A stretch of DNA of 59,348 nt from Aquificota bacterium (GTDB lineage: Bacteria; Aquificota; Aquificia; Aquificales; Aquificaceae). The stretch's first letter is position 1. Each line of letters opens with the position of its first letter. The position numbers and the translations under genes are program-made. The notes under the pieces were generated by a model. That model did not search any database and was not told where the DNA came from. It saw only the letters and a program-made list of their open reading frames with translations. The DNA lies in assembly GCA_030549905.1 (NCBI GenBank), contig JAUQQK010000012.1:1-59348 (forward strand), given 5' to 3'. Positions 15,751 through 25,554 of the stretch are shown here, piece after piece.

Positions 15751-16122
15751 ATGGAGTATATGGCTCTGCTTATATTCTTTGGTGTGCTTATGGCAGTTGC
15801 CCTCCTCTTTGTCTTTATTAACAACCTCCTGGGTCCAAAAACGCCGGAAGCCATGGAAGACTATCCTTATGAATGTGGTGTGCCTCTTTATGACAGAAGC
15901 GCCCAGGCCACCTTCCATCAGGGCTACTACCTTCTCGGTCTTCTGCTACTTCTTTTTGACATAGAAGCTGCCTTCCTTTTCCCCTGGACCGTGGTCTACA
16001 GATACCTTGGGGTTTTTGGCTTTATTGAGATGTTTCTGTTTATATTCATACTTACCTACGGGCTTCTGTATGCCTGGAGAAAGGGTGCCTTGGACTGGCA
16101 GTTTGAAGAAGAATATTTTTAA
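15751..16122 (+). CDS. nuoA: NADH-quinone oxidoreductase subunit A
   Basis: NuoA is a three-helix membrane subunit that frames the quinone chamber entry. The 123-aa protein shows the signature YPYECGVPLYDRSAQATFHQGYYLLGLLLLLFDIEAAFLFPW in two parts, including the ECG cysteine and the D-E pair of the second helix. It starts the second nuo set 4 nt after nuoN copy 1. No nuoB follows it, which is unusual because nuoB normally sits between A and C. Confidence 0.93.
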   Translation: MEYMALLIFFGVLMAVALLFVFINNLLGPKTPEAMEDYPYECGVPLYDRSAQATFHQGYYLLGLLLLLFDIEAAFLFPWTVVYRYLGVFGFIEMFLFIFILTYGLLYAWRKGALDWQFEEEYF

Positions 16123-16133
16123 GGAGATGGAGC

Positions 16134-17852
16134 ATGCCCTGGGCAAAGGCTGAAGAGTTTGTAGAGTTAAAGAATAGATTTGAAGGTCTTGAGGTGGAGG
16201 AAAAACCCACCCTGACAGCCCTGCACGTAGATAAGGGCAGGCTAATAGAACTTCTAAAGGCTTTAAAGGAGGAATTTGGTTATAAGCTCTTCATAGACCA
16301 CTCGGTGATAGACTTCCCTGACAAAGACCCACGTTTTCAGGCTTTCTATATCCTGTATAACGTAGATGAAAGGAAAAGGGTAGTGGTAAAGACTTGGACA
16401 AGGGGAGAGCTTCCAAGCATAGAAAAGCTCTGGTTTGCTGGAAAATGGGCGGAGCGTGAATGCTACGATATGTTTGGCATACGCTATGAGGGACACGAGA
16501 ACCTCGTAAGAGCCTTCATGTGGGAAACTTACCAATACTATCCTCTTAGGAAGGACTTTCCTCTTGAAGGCTATGCCACAGAATATTTGCCTTCTTTGAA
16601 TGAAGTCCTCTGGGGTGATAATCTTCAGGGGCTTATGAACTATGACCGCATGCATACACCAGTACCTACTCTTGAAGACCTTGAAATAACAGAAAAAAGA
16701 AGACTCCAGAAAAAAGCTCAGATAGTACTAAACTGGGGACCTCTGCATCCGGGTACGCACGGTACCATGTGGTTCCTCTTTGACTTGGAAGGCGAAAGGG
16801 TTGTCCAGTGTGATGTGATACTGGGTCAGCTCCATAGGGGAGTGGAAAAGCTGGCGGAAAATGAAATGTATAATCAGTTTCTTGTATACACAGACCGTAT
16901 GGACTATCTTTCAGCCCTCTGTTCCAATCAAGCATGGGTGGTAGCTATAGAAAGGCTCTTAGACATTACAGACTTGGTACCTGAAAAGGCAAAGTATATA
17001 AGGACTATGCTTTCTGAGCTTCAAAGAATAAATTCTCACCTTTTGTGGCTTGGCACCTATGCCTTAGACCTTGGAGCCTTAACCATATTCCTTTATGCCT
17101 TCAAAGAAAGAGAAAAGCTTATGGACATAATAGAGGGCATAACGGGTGCAAGACTCACCATCTCCTTCCCACGCATAGGCGGTGTGCGTATGGACTTACC
17201 AGAGGGAGCTCTTGAAGTAATAAAGGCTTTCATAAAGAGGTTTCCTAAAGAACTCAAAGAGTGGGAAACCATTTTGAGTAGGAACCGCATATGGTTAAGA
17301 AGAAACGTGGATGTGGGAATAATCACAAAGGAAGACGTGTATTATTATGGACTTACCGGTCCTGTAGCAAGAGGTTCGGGCGTGCCATACGATATAAGGA
17401 AGTTTGAACCTTATGATGCTTACGAATGGGTGGAGTTTGACATTCCTGTGGGAGAGAAAGGTGATGTCTATGATAGGTATCTGGTAAGGCTTGAAGAAAT
17501 GAGACAAAGCATAAGGATAATAGAACAGTGCGTGAAAGCTTTAGAAAAGATGCCTAAAGATGCTCCCTTCTTTGCGGAATCTCCAGACCCTAAAAAATTA
17601 AAACTTCCTCTTGACGGTATAGGTCTAAAGGTGCCAGAAGGAGAGATATATTCCTCTGGAGAAAACCCTAGAGGAGAGCTAGGCTTCTATGTGTATTCTA
17701 CAGGAGGCGTAAAGCCCTACAGAGTAAAGATAAGACCCGGTTCCATGTATAACTTGTGCGTGTATCCAAAACTTATGAAAGACAGGGTTATAGCGGACGC
17801 GGTAGCAATACTGGCAAGCCTTGACCCAGTGGTGGGAGAGATAGACCGATGA
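16134..17852 (+). CDS. nuoCD: NADH-quinone oxidoreductase subunits C and D, fused
   Basis: This 572-aa protein joins NuoC (about residues 1-170; WFAGKWAERECYDMFGIRYEGH and YPLRKDFPLEGY) to NuoD (about 190-572). NuoD forms the quinone-binding pocket; its LNWGPLHPGTHGTMWF hairpin with the quinone-contacting histidine, GQLHRGVEKLAE, SELQRINSHLLWLGTYALDLGA and the GDVYDRYLVRLEEMRQS motifs are intact. C-D fusion is also known in E. coli and Aquificales. The stop overlaps the start of a Uma2-family gene by 4 nt. Confidence 0.95.
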   Translation: MPWAKAEEFVELKNRFEGLEVEEKPTLTALHVDKGRLIELLKALKEEFGYKLFIDHSVIDFPDKDPRFQAFYILYNVDERKRVVVKTWTRGELPSIEKLWFAGKWAERECYDMFGIRYEGHENLVRAFMWETYQYYPLRKDFPLEGYATEYLPSLNEVLWGDNLQGLMNYDRMHTPVPTLEDLEITEKRRLQKKAQIVLNWGPLHPGTHGTMWFLFDLEGERVVQCDVILGQLHRGVEKLAENEMYNQFLVYTDRMDYLSALCSNQAWVVAIERLLDITDLVPEKAKYIRTMLSELQRINSHLLWLGTYALDLGALTIFLYAFKEREKLMDIIEGITGARLTISFPRIGGVRMDLPEGALEVIKAFIKRFPKELKEWETILSRNRIWLRRNVDVGIITKEDVYYYGLTGPVARGSGVPYDIRKFEPYDAYEWVEFDIPVGEKGDVYDRYLVRLEEMRQSIRIIEQCVKALEKMPKDAPFFAESPDPKKLKLPLDGIGLKVPEGEIYSSGENPRGELGFYVYSTGGVKPYRVKIRPGSMYNLCVYPKLMKDRVIADAVAILASLDPVVGEIDR

Positions 17853-18361
17853 AGCTCAAGTACCTGCCCAAATACAGCTACGAGGATTATGCAAGATGGC
17901 AGGGAGACTGGGAGCTTATAGAAGGCATACCCTATGCTATGGCTTTGTCTAAATTCCTCCATCAGAAGACCCTCTCAAACCTCTTGTATGTATTAAGAAG
18001 GCTTATGGAAGAGAGAGGTTGTGATTGTTTTGTAGTGGCGGAGCTTGACTGGATAGTGGATAAACACACGGTAGTTAGACCAGACCTTGTGCTTCTGTAT
18101 GAAGAGCCTCAGGACTATATCACCTCCGTACCCCCTTTTGTGATAGAAATAGTTTCTGAATACTCCAAAAGGACAGATGAAGAGGTGAAGTATGAGCTAT
18201 ATGAGGAGAAGGGTGTGAAATACTACCTGCTTGTGTATCCAGAAGAGAAAAAGGTAAAAGCCTATAAAAATGAAGGTACGGGTTTTGTAGAGCTTGAAAG
18301 CCTTGAGTTTGAACTAAAGGACTGTAAAATAAAGCTTGATTTAGAAAAAGTCTGGAGGTAG
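17849..18361 (+). CDS. Uma2-family (PD-(D/E)XK-like) protein inside the nuo operon
   Basis: This 170-aa protein belongs to the Uma2/DUF820 group, which has a restriction-endonuclease-like fold. The fold signature is seen as VVRPDLVLLYE (Asp), then PFVIEIVSEYSKRTDEEVKYELYEEKGVKYYLLV in pieces, with the E-x-(V/S) and the later lysine-tyrosine region. The family is common in cyanobacteria and thermophiles and has no settled function. It is translationally coupled to nuoCD (ATGA overlap) and is followed by nuoH after 2 nt, so it is fully embedded in the Complex I transcription unit. It has no relation to Complex I that I know of. Confidence 0.82.
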   Translation: MKLKYLPKYSYEDYARWQGDWELIEGIPYAMALSKFLHQKTLSNLLYVLRRLMEERGCDCFVVAELDWIVDKHTVVRPDLVLLYEEPQDYITSVPPFVIEIVSEYSKRTDEEVKYELYEEKGVKYYLLVYPEEKKVKAYKNEGTGFVELESLEFELKDCKIKLDLEKVWR

Positions 18362-18363
18362 GT

Positions 18364-19413
18364 ATGGATAGTGTGCTGGCATGGCTGATAATAACCGTTA
18401 TAAAGATACTGGTGATTCTTGGTATAGTACTTGGTATAGGTGCATACCTTACCTTGGTGGAAAGAAAAGTTGCCGCTCACATTCAGAGAAGACCAGGTCC
18501 TATGGTGGTAGGCTGGCATGGATTACTGCAACCTCTTGCAGATGGACTAAAGCTACTTACAAAAGAAGACCTTTTCCCAAGATATGGAAACCGTTTTTTA
18601 TATAACCTTGCTCTTGTGCTGGCTTTAGTGCCTGCTACTTTAGTCTTTGCGGTAGTGCCTTTTGGTCCAGAATTTGAAACCTTTGGTATAAAGGTCAAGC
18701 CTATACTGACAGATGTAAATGTGGGTCTTCTCTTAGTTTTTGCCTTTGGTTCTATGGCAGTGTTCGCTATAGCTTTGGCTGGTTGGGCTTCCAACTCCAA
18801 GTATGCTCTTATAGGTTCTATGAGAAAGGCTGGTATTGTAGTTTCTTATGAGGTGGTAATAACCTTTGCGGTGATGGGTCCTATTATCCTTGCGGGCACG
18901 CTTTCCACTTATGAAATAGTACAAAAACAAATAGAACAAAAACTCTGGTATATATGGCTTCAACCAATAGCTTTTGTAGTTTATATGTTTGCTGTATTGG
19001 CAGAGATGGGTAGAGTTCCCTTCGATATACAGGAAGCAGAAGCAGAGCTTGTTACAGGTTTTACGGTAGAATACGGCGGTATGAAGTTCGGTCTCTTTCC
19101 TCTGGTAGAGTGGTATGTGGAAGGTTTGTCTCTTTCCGCCATAGCGGTAGTTCTCTTCTTGGGTGGCTGGTCTCCCATAAACATACCCTTTTTGGGCTTT
19201 ATAGACCCGCTCTTTTTCTTGGGACCTCTTTCTCCTTTTGTATGGTTTGCCCTGAAGGTGACCTTGCTCTTCCTGTTTATCCTATGGCTTCACTGGACTC
19301 TCCCAAGATACAGGATAGACCAGATTACCTCTACCGCATGGAAGGTGATGCTTCCGCTTACCTTTGTAAACCTAGTACTTACAGCGGTGATAGCACCGCT
19401 TATATGGAGGTAA
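18364..19413 (+). CDS. nuoH: NADH-quinone oxidoreductase subunit H
   Basis: NuoH is the eight-helix membrane subunit that docks the peripheral arm and lines the quinone channel. The 349-aa protein has LTLVERKVAAHIQRRPGPM near residue 30, HGLLQPLADGLKLLTKED near 56, AEMGRVPFDIQEAEAELVTGF near 220 with the conserved glutamates, and a final LPRYRIDQITSTAWKVMLPL. It is the only nuoH here, although I-N are present twice. Confidence 0.95.
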   Translation: MDSVLAWLIITVIKILVILGIVLGIGAYLTLVERKVAAHIQRRPGPMVVGWHGLLQPLADGLKLLTKEDLFPRYGNRFLYNLALVLALVPATLVFAVVPFGPEFETFGIKVKPILTDVNVGLLLVFAFGSMAVFAIALAGWASNSKYALIGSMRKAGIVVSYEVVITFAVMGPIILAGTLSTYEIVQKQIEQKLWYIWLQPIAFVVYMFAVLAEMGRVPFDIQEAEAELVTGFTVEYGGMKFGLFPLVEWYVEGLSLSAIAVVLFLGGWSPINIPFLGFIDPLFFLGPLSPFVWFALKVTLLFLFILWLHWTLPRYRIDQITSTAWKVMLPLTFVNLVLTAVIAPLIWR

Positions 19414-19417
19414 GGCT

Positions 19418-20041
19418 ATGGTAAAAAAGGTTTTTGAAAAACCTTTGAGCTGGCTTGAAAGGATTCTTTTTCTTGATTTTATAAGAGGGCTTTCCATAAC
19501 TATAAGGCATGCCTTCAGAAGGACTATCACCACTCACTACCCCTATGAAAAGCTAACACCCCCTAAACGTTTCCGTGGCTTTTTTGGTCATAAAGTGGTA
19601 AATGGAAAAGAGCCACAGCCTGCCTTTGATGAGTGGGTAGAGAGGTTCAAGATAAAGGTAGAGCCAGGCAGGAGCAGGTGCGTAGTCTGTATGCTATGCA
19701 AAAGGGCATGTCCTGTTCCTCAGCTTTTTGAAATAGAAGGTGAGAAATTGCCAGATGGTAGAAGAAGGGTCTCCGTTTTTAATATGAATATGATGTTATG
19801 TACCTTCTGTGGCTTTTGTGTAGATGCCTGTCCGGTAGATTGTCTCTTCCAAAGTGATATACATGAAACCGCCAGCTATACGAGAAAAGATGCAGTTTTG
19901 AACTTAGAGCTTCTTGAAAGAATAGGCAGAGACTGGCAGGCAAGAAGAGAAGATGAGCCTGATAGAATATGGATAGATGATGCACAGAGACAGAAACTGT
20001 GGTATGAAAACGACCTTAAATTGCCGGAGGTGAGAAGGTGA
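19418..20041 (+). CDS. nuoI: NADH-quinone oxidoreductase subunit I, copy 2
   Basis: This 207-aa ferredoxin-like subunit has both 4Fe-4S motifs, CVVCMLCKRACPVPQ and CTFCGFCVDACPVDC. The N-terminal anchor (FIRGLSITIRHAFRRTITTHYP) parallels that of copy 1, but the proteins are well diverged. It follows nuoH after 4 nt and overlaps nuoJ copy 2 by 4 nt. Confidence 0.94.
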   Translation: MVKKVFEKPLSWLERILFLDFIRGLSITIRHAFRRTITTHYPYEKLTPPKRFRGFFGHKVVNGKEPQPAFDEWVERFKIKVEPGRSRCVVCMLCKRACPVPQLFEIEGEKLPDGRRRVSVFNMNMMLCTFCGFCVDACPVDCLFQSDIHETASYTRKDAVLNLELLERIGRDWQARREDEPDRIWIDDAQRQKLWYENDLKLPEVRR

Positions 20042-20571
20042 TACAGTGGCTTGTATTTTTTCTCTTTTCAGGTATTGCGGTCCTTTCAGCGCTGGGTGTG
20101 GTTTTCCTTCCTAATCCTATATATGTTATACTCGCTTTGCTTTCCGTACTTGTATCTGTGGCTGGTTTATTCTTCATAGCAGGTGCAGAACTGGTAGGAG
20201 CTATTCAACTTCTCATATACGCTGTAGCGGTTACGGTTTTTTATGTCTTTGTGCTTACTGCTGTGCCTTGGGAAAAGGCGATTAAAAAGGACCCCTTTTA
20301 TAGGGTTGAAGGGCTTATATCCTTCCCTCTTGTGCTTGCCCTTTATGTAGAGATGGTGCTTGTGTTTTTAATCGGTGTAAGCGTGTCTCCAAAAGGGCAG
20401 TTCAGGGAGCTTATAACAAAGTTTGGCAACACGGAAGTAGTGGGTGCTATACTGTTTAGCAAATATTTTTTAGCCTTTGAGCTGGTATCCTTAGTTCTTC
20501 TAATAGGTATGATTGGTGCGGTGATAATAGGAAGAAAGGAGGCTCAGACTTATGAAGACCATTCCTCTTGA
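20038..20571 (+). CDS. nuoJ: NADH-quinone oxidoreductase subunit J, copy 2
   Basis: This 177-aa protein has five predicted membrane helices, FLPNPIYVILALLSV near residue 23 and the helix-3 stretch QLLIYAVAVTVFYVFVLTAVPW. It starts with GTG overlapping the nuoI stop, and its 3' end overlaps nuoK copy 2 by 20 nt. It is clearly diverged from copy 1. Confidence 0.92.
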   Translation: MIQWLVFFLFSGIAVLSALGVVFLPNPIYVILALLSVLVSVAGLFFIAGAELVGAIQLLIYAVAVTVFYVFVLTAVPWEKAIKKDPFYRVEGLISFPLVLALYVEMVLVFLIGVSVSPKGQFRELITKFGNTEVVGAILFSKYFLAFELVSLVLLIGMIGAVIIGRKEAQTYEDHSS

Positions 20572-20860
20572 GGCTTACCTGATAGTGAGCATAGTGCTTT
20601 TTGGTCTCGGTGTATTTGGTATGATAGTAAGGAGGAACTTGGTGACAGTGCTCATGAGCATGGAGCTTGCTCTGAATGCGGTAAATGTTTTATTCGTGGG
20701 TGCTGATTCCCACCTGAGCCTTGTGGATGGTCAAATCTTTGCTCTCTTCATCATAGCCCTAGCTGCTGCAGAGGCAGCGGTTGGTCTCGGTATAATAATA
20801 GCCATATTCAGGCTAAGGAAGGTAGATTCTACAGATGAAATAACGGACATGAGGGGATAA
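20552..20860 (+). CDS. nuoK: NADH-quinone oxidoreductase subunit K, copy 2
   Basis: This is a 102-aa three-helix subunit with the channel glutamate in LMSMELALNAVNVLF and a second in AAAEAAVGLGIIIAIFRL. An AAAGGAGG ribosome-binding site within the nuoJ gene fixes the ATG at 20552. It overlaps nuoJ and is followed by nuoL after 1 nt. Confidence 0.93.
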   Translation: MKTIPLEAYLIVSIVLFGLGVFGMIVRRNLVTVLMSMELALNAVNVLFVGADSHLSLVDGQIFALFIIALAAAEAAVGLGIIIAIFRLRKVDSTDEITDMRG

Positions 20861-20861
20861 G

Positions 20862-22688
20862 ATGGAAGTGTTAGTTCTTCTCTCACCACTTATAGCCTTT
20901 TTGCTTATAGCCTTCTTTGGCTCAAGAATGGGTGATATGGCTTCTGCTATTCTCTGCGTGCTGGGCGGCGCTTTTTCCTTTATCTTCTCTCTCTTTGCTA
21001 CCTTCAAAGCCCTTCAACAGCCCTTTTCTATAAAGCTCTATGACTTTTTGCCCCTTGACTCTTATACTTTGTCTCTCGGTCTTTATTTTGACCACCTCTC
21101 TTCTATCACCGCCTCAGTGGTGACCTTCGTGGCTACTCTCATCTTTATCTACTCTATCGGCTATATGTCTAACCTCTTCGGTCAATGGACTTTTAAGTTC
21201 TATGCTTACCTGTCTTTGTTCCTCTTTGCTATGCTCCTTATCGTGCTTTCTGATAACCTCCTTGGTATCTTCTTTGGCTGGGAGGGTGTGGGTCTTGCTT
21301 CTTACTTGCTTATCGGATACTTCCATACTCAAAAGAAGGCTGCTAATGCCTCCTTAGAGGCTTTTGTCCTCAACAGAATTGGAGACTGGTTTTTCCTCTT
21401 TGGTATTGTTGCTTCTTTTTATCTTTTTAACTCTTTGAGTATTCTTGATATCTTTTCTAAGCTTTCACAGGTGGATAAGACTCTTCTTGGTCTTGCCTGT
21501 CTCCTGCTCTTTGGTGGTGCGGTTGGAAAGTCTGGTCAGCTTCCGCTTCATACGTGGCTTCCTAATGCGATGGCTGGTCCTACTCCTGTTTCAGCCCTTC
21601 TGCACGCAGCTACTATGGTGGCTGCTGGTGTTTATATGGTGGCAAGGCTCTATCCTATGTTTGAGTCCGCTCCTGAAAGTCTAAAGGTGGTGGCTTTGGT
21701 GGGTGGTCTTACTGCTCTGTTTGCTGCACTTGCTGCTACTTCTCACACGGATATTAAAAAGATTATTGCCTTCTCTACTATGAGCCAGCTGGGTCTTATG
21801 TTTCTGGCTCTGGGTCTTGGTGATAGGGTGTCTGCTATGTTTCATCTGACCACTCACGCCTTTTTTAAGGCATTGCTTTTTCTTTCTGCTGGTTCTGTCA
21901 TTCATGCCTTTCACCACCATGTGCATGATATTTACGAGACGGGTGGTCTAAAGAGGTATATGCCTGCTACTTATGGAAGCTTTCTGGTGGGAGCTTTGGC
22001 ACTGGCTGGTATTTTTCCGCTTTCTGGCTTCTGGAGTAAGGATATGATACTTTCTACTGCCTATGGGGTGAGCTTCTTCTGGGGTGTGTGGGTGTCTGTG
22101 GTTAGCTTTTTGACTGCTTATTATAGCTTCAGGGAGGGTTTTGTTATGTTTCATGGAAGGGAGCATTTTAGAGAATATTTTGAGGAAGAACCGCATGAGA
22201 GCCCTTCTGTGATGGTGGTGCCTATGATGGTGCTGGGTATAATGGCTGTTTTTGCGGGCTTTTTTGAGGGCTGGTATGCGGGTTTGCTGGGAGAGCATAA
22301 GGAGCTTCACCTTAATATAGCTCTTCTTTCAGTGGTGGTGGGTCTTTCAGGCATTCTTCTGGCTTACCTTGTGTTTGTAAGGGGTCTTATAGACCCTCAG
22401 AAAGCCTATGAGGCTTTAAAACCCCTTCATACCACCTTCAAAGAACAGTTCTTCACCGAAAGGCTTTACCATAAAGTTTTAGCAGGGGGGTATATGTTTT
22501 ATTCCAAGCTCCTGTATTCTGTAGCTGAAAGACAGCTAATAGATGGTGTGGTCAACGGCACCTACAGCCTTGCAAGAGCCGCCGGCGGAATTTTCAAAAC
22601 ACTGCAGGCTGGAAAGCTAAACCTGTATGCCCTTTTCCTTTCCTTTGGCTTCTTTGTTTTACTTCTTATAAGCCTATTCTGGAGGTGA
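20862..22688 (+). CDS. nuoL: NADH-quinone oxidoreductase subunit L, copy 2
   Basis: This 608-aa proton-pumping subunit is identical to copy 1 from about residue 5 to residue 545, then diverges sharply and ends 29 residues shorter. The divergent tail covers the end of the lateral helix and the final membrane helix, the part that contacts NuoM and NuoN. Each copy therefore keeps a tail suited to its own set while the pump body was homogenised. See the repeat entry at 20880-22496. Confidence 0.95.
   Translation: MEVLVLLSPLIAFLLIAFFGSRMGDMASAILCVLGGAFSFIFSLFATFKALQQPFSIKLYDFLPLDSYTLSLGLYFDHLSSITASVVTFVATLIFIYSIGYMSNLFGQWTFKFYAYLSLFLFAMLLIVLSDNLLGIFFGWEGVGLASYLLIGYFHTQKKAANASLEAFVLNRIGDWFFLFGIVASFYLFNSLSILDIFSKLSQVDKTLLGLACLLLFGGAVGKSGQLPLHTWLPNAMAGPTPVSALLHAATMVAAGVYMVARLYPMFESAPESLKVVALVGGLTALFAALAATSHTDIKKIIAFSTMSQLGLMFLALGLGDRVSAMFHLTTHAFFKALLFLSAGSVIHAFHHHVHDIYETGGLKRYMPATYGSFLVGALALAGIFPLSGFWSKDMILSTAYGVSFFWGVWVSVVSFLTAYYSFREGFVMFHGREHFREYFEEEPHESPSVMVVPMMVLGIMAVFAGFFEGWYAGLLGEHKELHLNIALLSVVVGLSGILLAYLVFVRGLIDPQKAYEALKPLHTTFKEQFFTERLYHKVLAGGYMFYSKLLYSVAERQLIDGVVNGTYSLARAAGGIFKTLQAGKLNLYALFLSFGFFVLLLISLFWR
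20880..22496 (+). repeat. Long near-identical repeat, copy B, inside nuoL copy 2
   Basis: This is the partner of 10903-12519, at an offset of 9977 bases. The body uses many codons ending in T (TCT, GCT, ACT, CTT), while the flanking nuoK and nuoL-tail regions use more C- and G-ending codons. The style changes close to the ends of the identical part. That is a reading by eye, not a computed statistic. Confidence 0.88.
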
Positions 22689-22691
22689 AAG

Positions 22692-24167
22692 ATGGAAGGA
22701 CTTTTGAGCCTTGCCATATTCCTGCCCTTAGCGGGTGCAGTGGCAGTTGCCATAATAAGGCAGGAGAAGTTTTCCAAGCTACTCTCCTTAGCCATATCGG
22801 TGGTGGTATTCCTTATCACCCTTTACCTCTTCTTGAACTTTGACTGGAACAGGTCGGGCTTTCAGTTTGTCTCCAAGTATGACTGGGTTCCTTCTCTTGG
22901 CATTTCCTACCATGTAGGTCTTGATGGCATGGCTGTGTCTTTGCTTCTGATGACAGCCTTGATTTTTGTGGTGGCTTTTCTCTGGTCTCTTAAGGTGGAG
23001 GATAGGCCAAACCTATACTTTGCCCTCTTCTTAGCCCTTGAGACGGCATGCCTTGGTGTTTTCTCAGCCCTTGACTTCTTCCTCTTCTATCTCTTCTGGG
23101 AGGGTATGCTCATACCCATGTATTTCATCATAGGTCTTTGGGGGCATGATAGAAAGGTTTATGCCGCTAACAAGTTCTTTGTCTATACCTTCTTTGGAAG
23201 CATCTTCCTGCTTTTAGGTATTGCCAGCCTTGTGGTCTATGCTTATTTAATGACAGGGAAGCTGTCCTTTGACTATGCCTTCCACCTTGGCTTTTCTTAC
23301 CCCATGCTCTTCCAGCTTGTGGTATTCCTGCTCTTTGGTCTTGGCTTTGCGGTAAAGGTGCCCATGTGGCCCGTGCATACATGGCTTCCAGATGCCCACG
23401 TGGAGGCTCCAACAGCTGGCTCGGTGGTGCTTGCGGCTGTCCTTCTCAAGATGGGAACCTTTGGCTTTGTCCGTTATTCTCTTCCTCTATTTCCTGAGGC
23501 AAGTAAATACTACATACCCCTCATCTTCTTCCTGAGCCTTGTGGCCATAATATACACCGCCATGATGGCTATAGCTCAGACGCACATAAAGAGGCTCATA
23601 GCCTATTCTTCCATCAGCCACATGGGAGTGGTGACCCTCGGCACCTTTGCCTTTGACCTCAACGCTCTGAACGGTGCCATATACATGATGGTAGCCCACG
23701 GACTTTCTTCTGCAGCTCTGTTTATGTCCGCAGGGTTTATTTACGACCGTATCCATTCTTACCACATGGACGACCTTGGAGGGCTTGCCCGCTACGTGCC
23801 AAAGCTGGCGGTCATGTTTATGCTCTCAGGTCTTGCGGGCATAGGCTTTCCGGGTCTTGCGGGCTTTGTGGCAGAATTTCTGGTATTCCTCGGCACTTAC
23901 AAAAACTTCCCCCTATGGGCTTTCATAGCAGGCTCTGGAGTGGTGCTGTCCGCCGCTTACTTCCTTTACATGTATAAGAGGGTCATGTTTGAGGAGGAAA
24001 CCCTTTCTGAATACAGGCTTGAGAAGTGGAGACATCTGAAGGACTTAGAGCTTCACCACATGCTATCCTTTATCCTCATCATAGTTAGTGCCTTCCTGCT
24101 CGGTCTTTATCCGTATCCCTTTGTGAAGATAATGGAACAGACCTCTAAATACGTGCTGGGAGGATAA
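22692..24167 (+). CDS. nuoM: NADH-quinone oxidoreductase subunit M, copy 2
   Basis: This 491-aa antiporter-like subunit shows LFYLFWEGMLIPMYFIIGLWG with the key glutamate, VKVPMWPVHTWLPDAHVEAP, GSVVLAAVLLKMGTFGFVR and THIKRLIAYSSISHMGV. It is diverged from copy 1, in contrast to the nuoL pair. It follows nuoL after 3 nt. Confidence 0.95.
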   Translation: MEGLLSLAIFLPLAGAVAVAIIRQEKFSKLLSLAISVVVFLITLYLFLNFDWNRSGFQFVSKYDWVPSLGISYHVGLDGMAVSLLLMTALIFVVAFLWSLKVEDRPNLYFALFLALETACLGVFSALDFFLFYLFWEGMLIPMYFIIGLWGHDRKVYAANKFFVYTFFGSIFLLLGIASLVVYAYLMTGKLSFDYAFHLGFSYPMLFQLVVFLLFGLGFAVKVPMWPVHTWLPDAHVEAPTAGSVVLAAVLLKMGTFGFVRYSLPLFPEASKYYIPLIFFLSLVAIIYTAMMAIAQTHIKRLIAYSSISHMGVVTLGTFAFDLNALNGAIYMMVAHGLSSAALFMSAGFIYDRIHSYHMDDLGGLARYVPKLAVMFMLSGLAGIGFPGLAGFVAEFLVFLGTYKNFPLWAFIAGSGVVLSAAYFLYMYKRVMFEEETLSEYRLEKWRHLKDLELHHMLSFILIIVSAFLLGLYPYPFVKIMEQTSKYVLGG

Positions 24168-24169
24168 AG

Positions 24170-25554
24170 GTGGTAAACTGGAACGCTTTACTTCCGGAGC
24201 TGGTGCTTTCCTTGGGGGCTTTAACGCTTTTTATTCTGGAGCTTTTCTCCAGCAGAAGGCATTTTCGCCTCCTTGTTTTGCTTTCCGCCTTCGTGCCACT
24301 GCTGGCTTTTCTTTCCCTGCTCTTTGTAGAATACCCCGCAAGGACCTTCTTTAACACCTTTGAAGTAAATGGGCTTAGCCTTCTGGCAAAAGCCCTCCTT
24401 TACCTGCTTACAAGCCTCGTGCTCTTTTCTCTTTATGACTACTACGAAGCCAAAGGCTCACCCTACACGGAGCTATCCTATCTGTCCCTGCTTTCTACTC
24501 TGGGTCTTTCCATTCTTTTATCTTCCACAAACCTCATAAGCCTCTTTCTGGCTTTAGAGCTTTCTTCCATAGGCATGTATGTGCTGGTATCTGTGCTGAA
24601 AGAGGATTATCCTTCAAAGGAGGCAGGTTTTAAGTATCTTATTATAGGTTCTGCAGGCACGGGCATGTTTGCCCTTGGCTCAGCCTTCTACTATGCTTCA
24701 GTGGGAAGCTTTTATCTGAAAGAATACAGGGATGAGAATACCCTTTTTAGCCTTGCCCTCTTTCTGATACTGTCCGCCTTAGCTCTAAAGGTTTCTGCGG
24801 TACCCTACCACTTCTGGACGCCCGATGCCTATGAGGGAGCTCCCACACCCATCACAGGATACTTAGCCACCGCTCCAAAGCTTGCCCTCTACTTTTTGCT
24901 TGTAAATCTCATAAACTACTTTAGCCATGCCAAACAGTGGTTTATCCTTGTTTCCGTCCTTTCAATTCTCTCTATGTTCTATGCCAACTTTACCGCATAC
25001 GCCCAGAGGTCTGTAAAGAGGCTACTGGCATATTCCTCCATAGCCCATGCAGGCTACTTCTTGCTGGGTCTGACGGTTGCAAAGCCCGAGCTTCAGAAGG
25101 CTCTGCTCTTTTATGTGTCTGTGTATAGCCTTGCCACACTCGGCAGTTTTGTGGTACTTTCCGCCTTAGAAAAAAGAGAAGGCTTTACACATCACATACT
25201 GGACTACAGAGGTCTTTTTAAAGAACATCCCGTCCTTTCTGTTAGCCTTGCTCTCTTCTTCTTTGCCCTGATAGGCATTCCACCCATGGCTCTCTTTGTT
25301 GGAAAGCTAACCCTCTTCATGGGTCTTGTAAATGCCACGCTTTTGCCCTTAGCCCTCGCCTTTGCTGTGGCAAGTCTTATATCCGCAGGCTACTATCTGA
25401 GGGTGCTGGTGGCAGTTTTTCTTGAAGAGGGTGAGAGGAAGTATACTCCTGCAAAGGTCTCAGGCGGTGAAGCCTTTACAGTGCTTCTGTGTAGCCTTCT
25501 TGTCCTCCTTCTTGGACTTTTCCCGAACCTGCTCTATGACCTTATAAAATTCTG

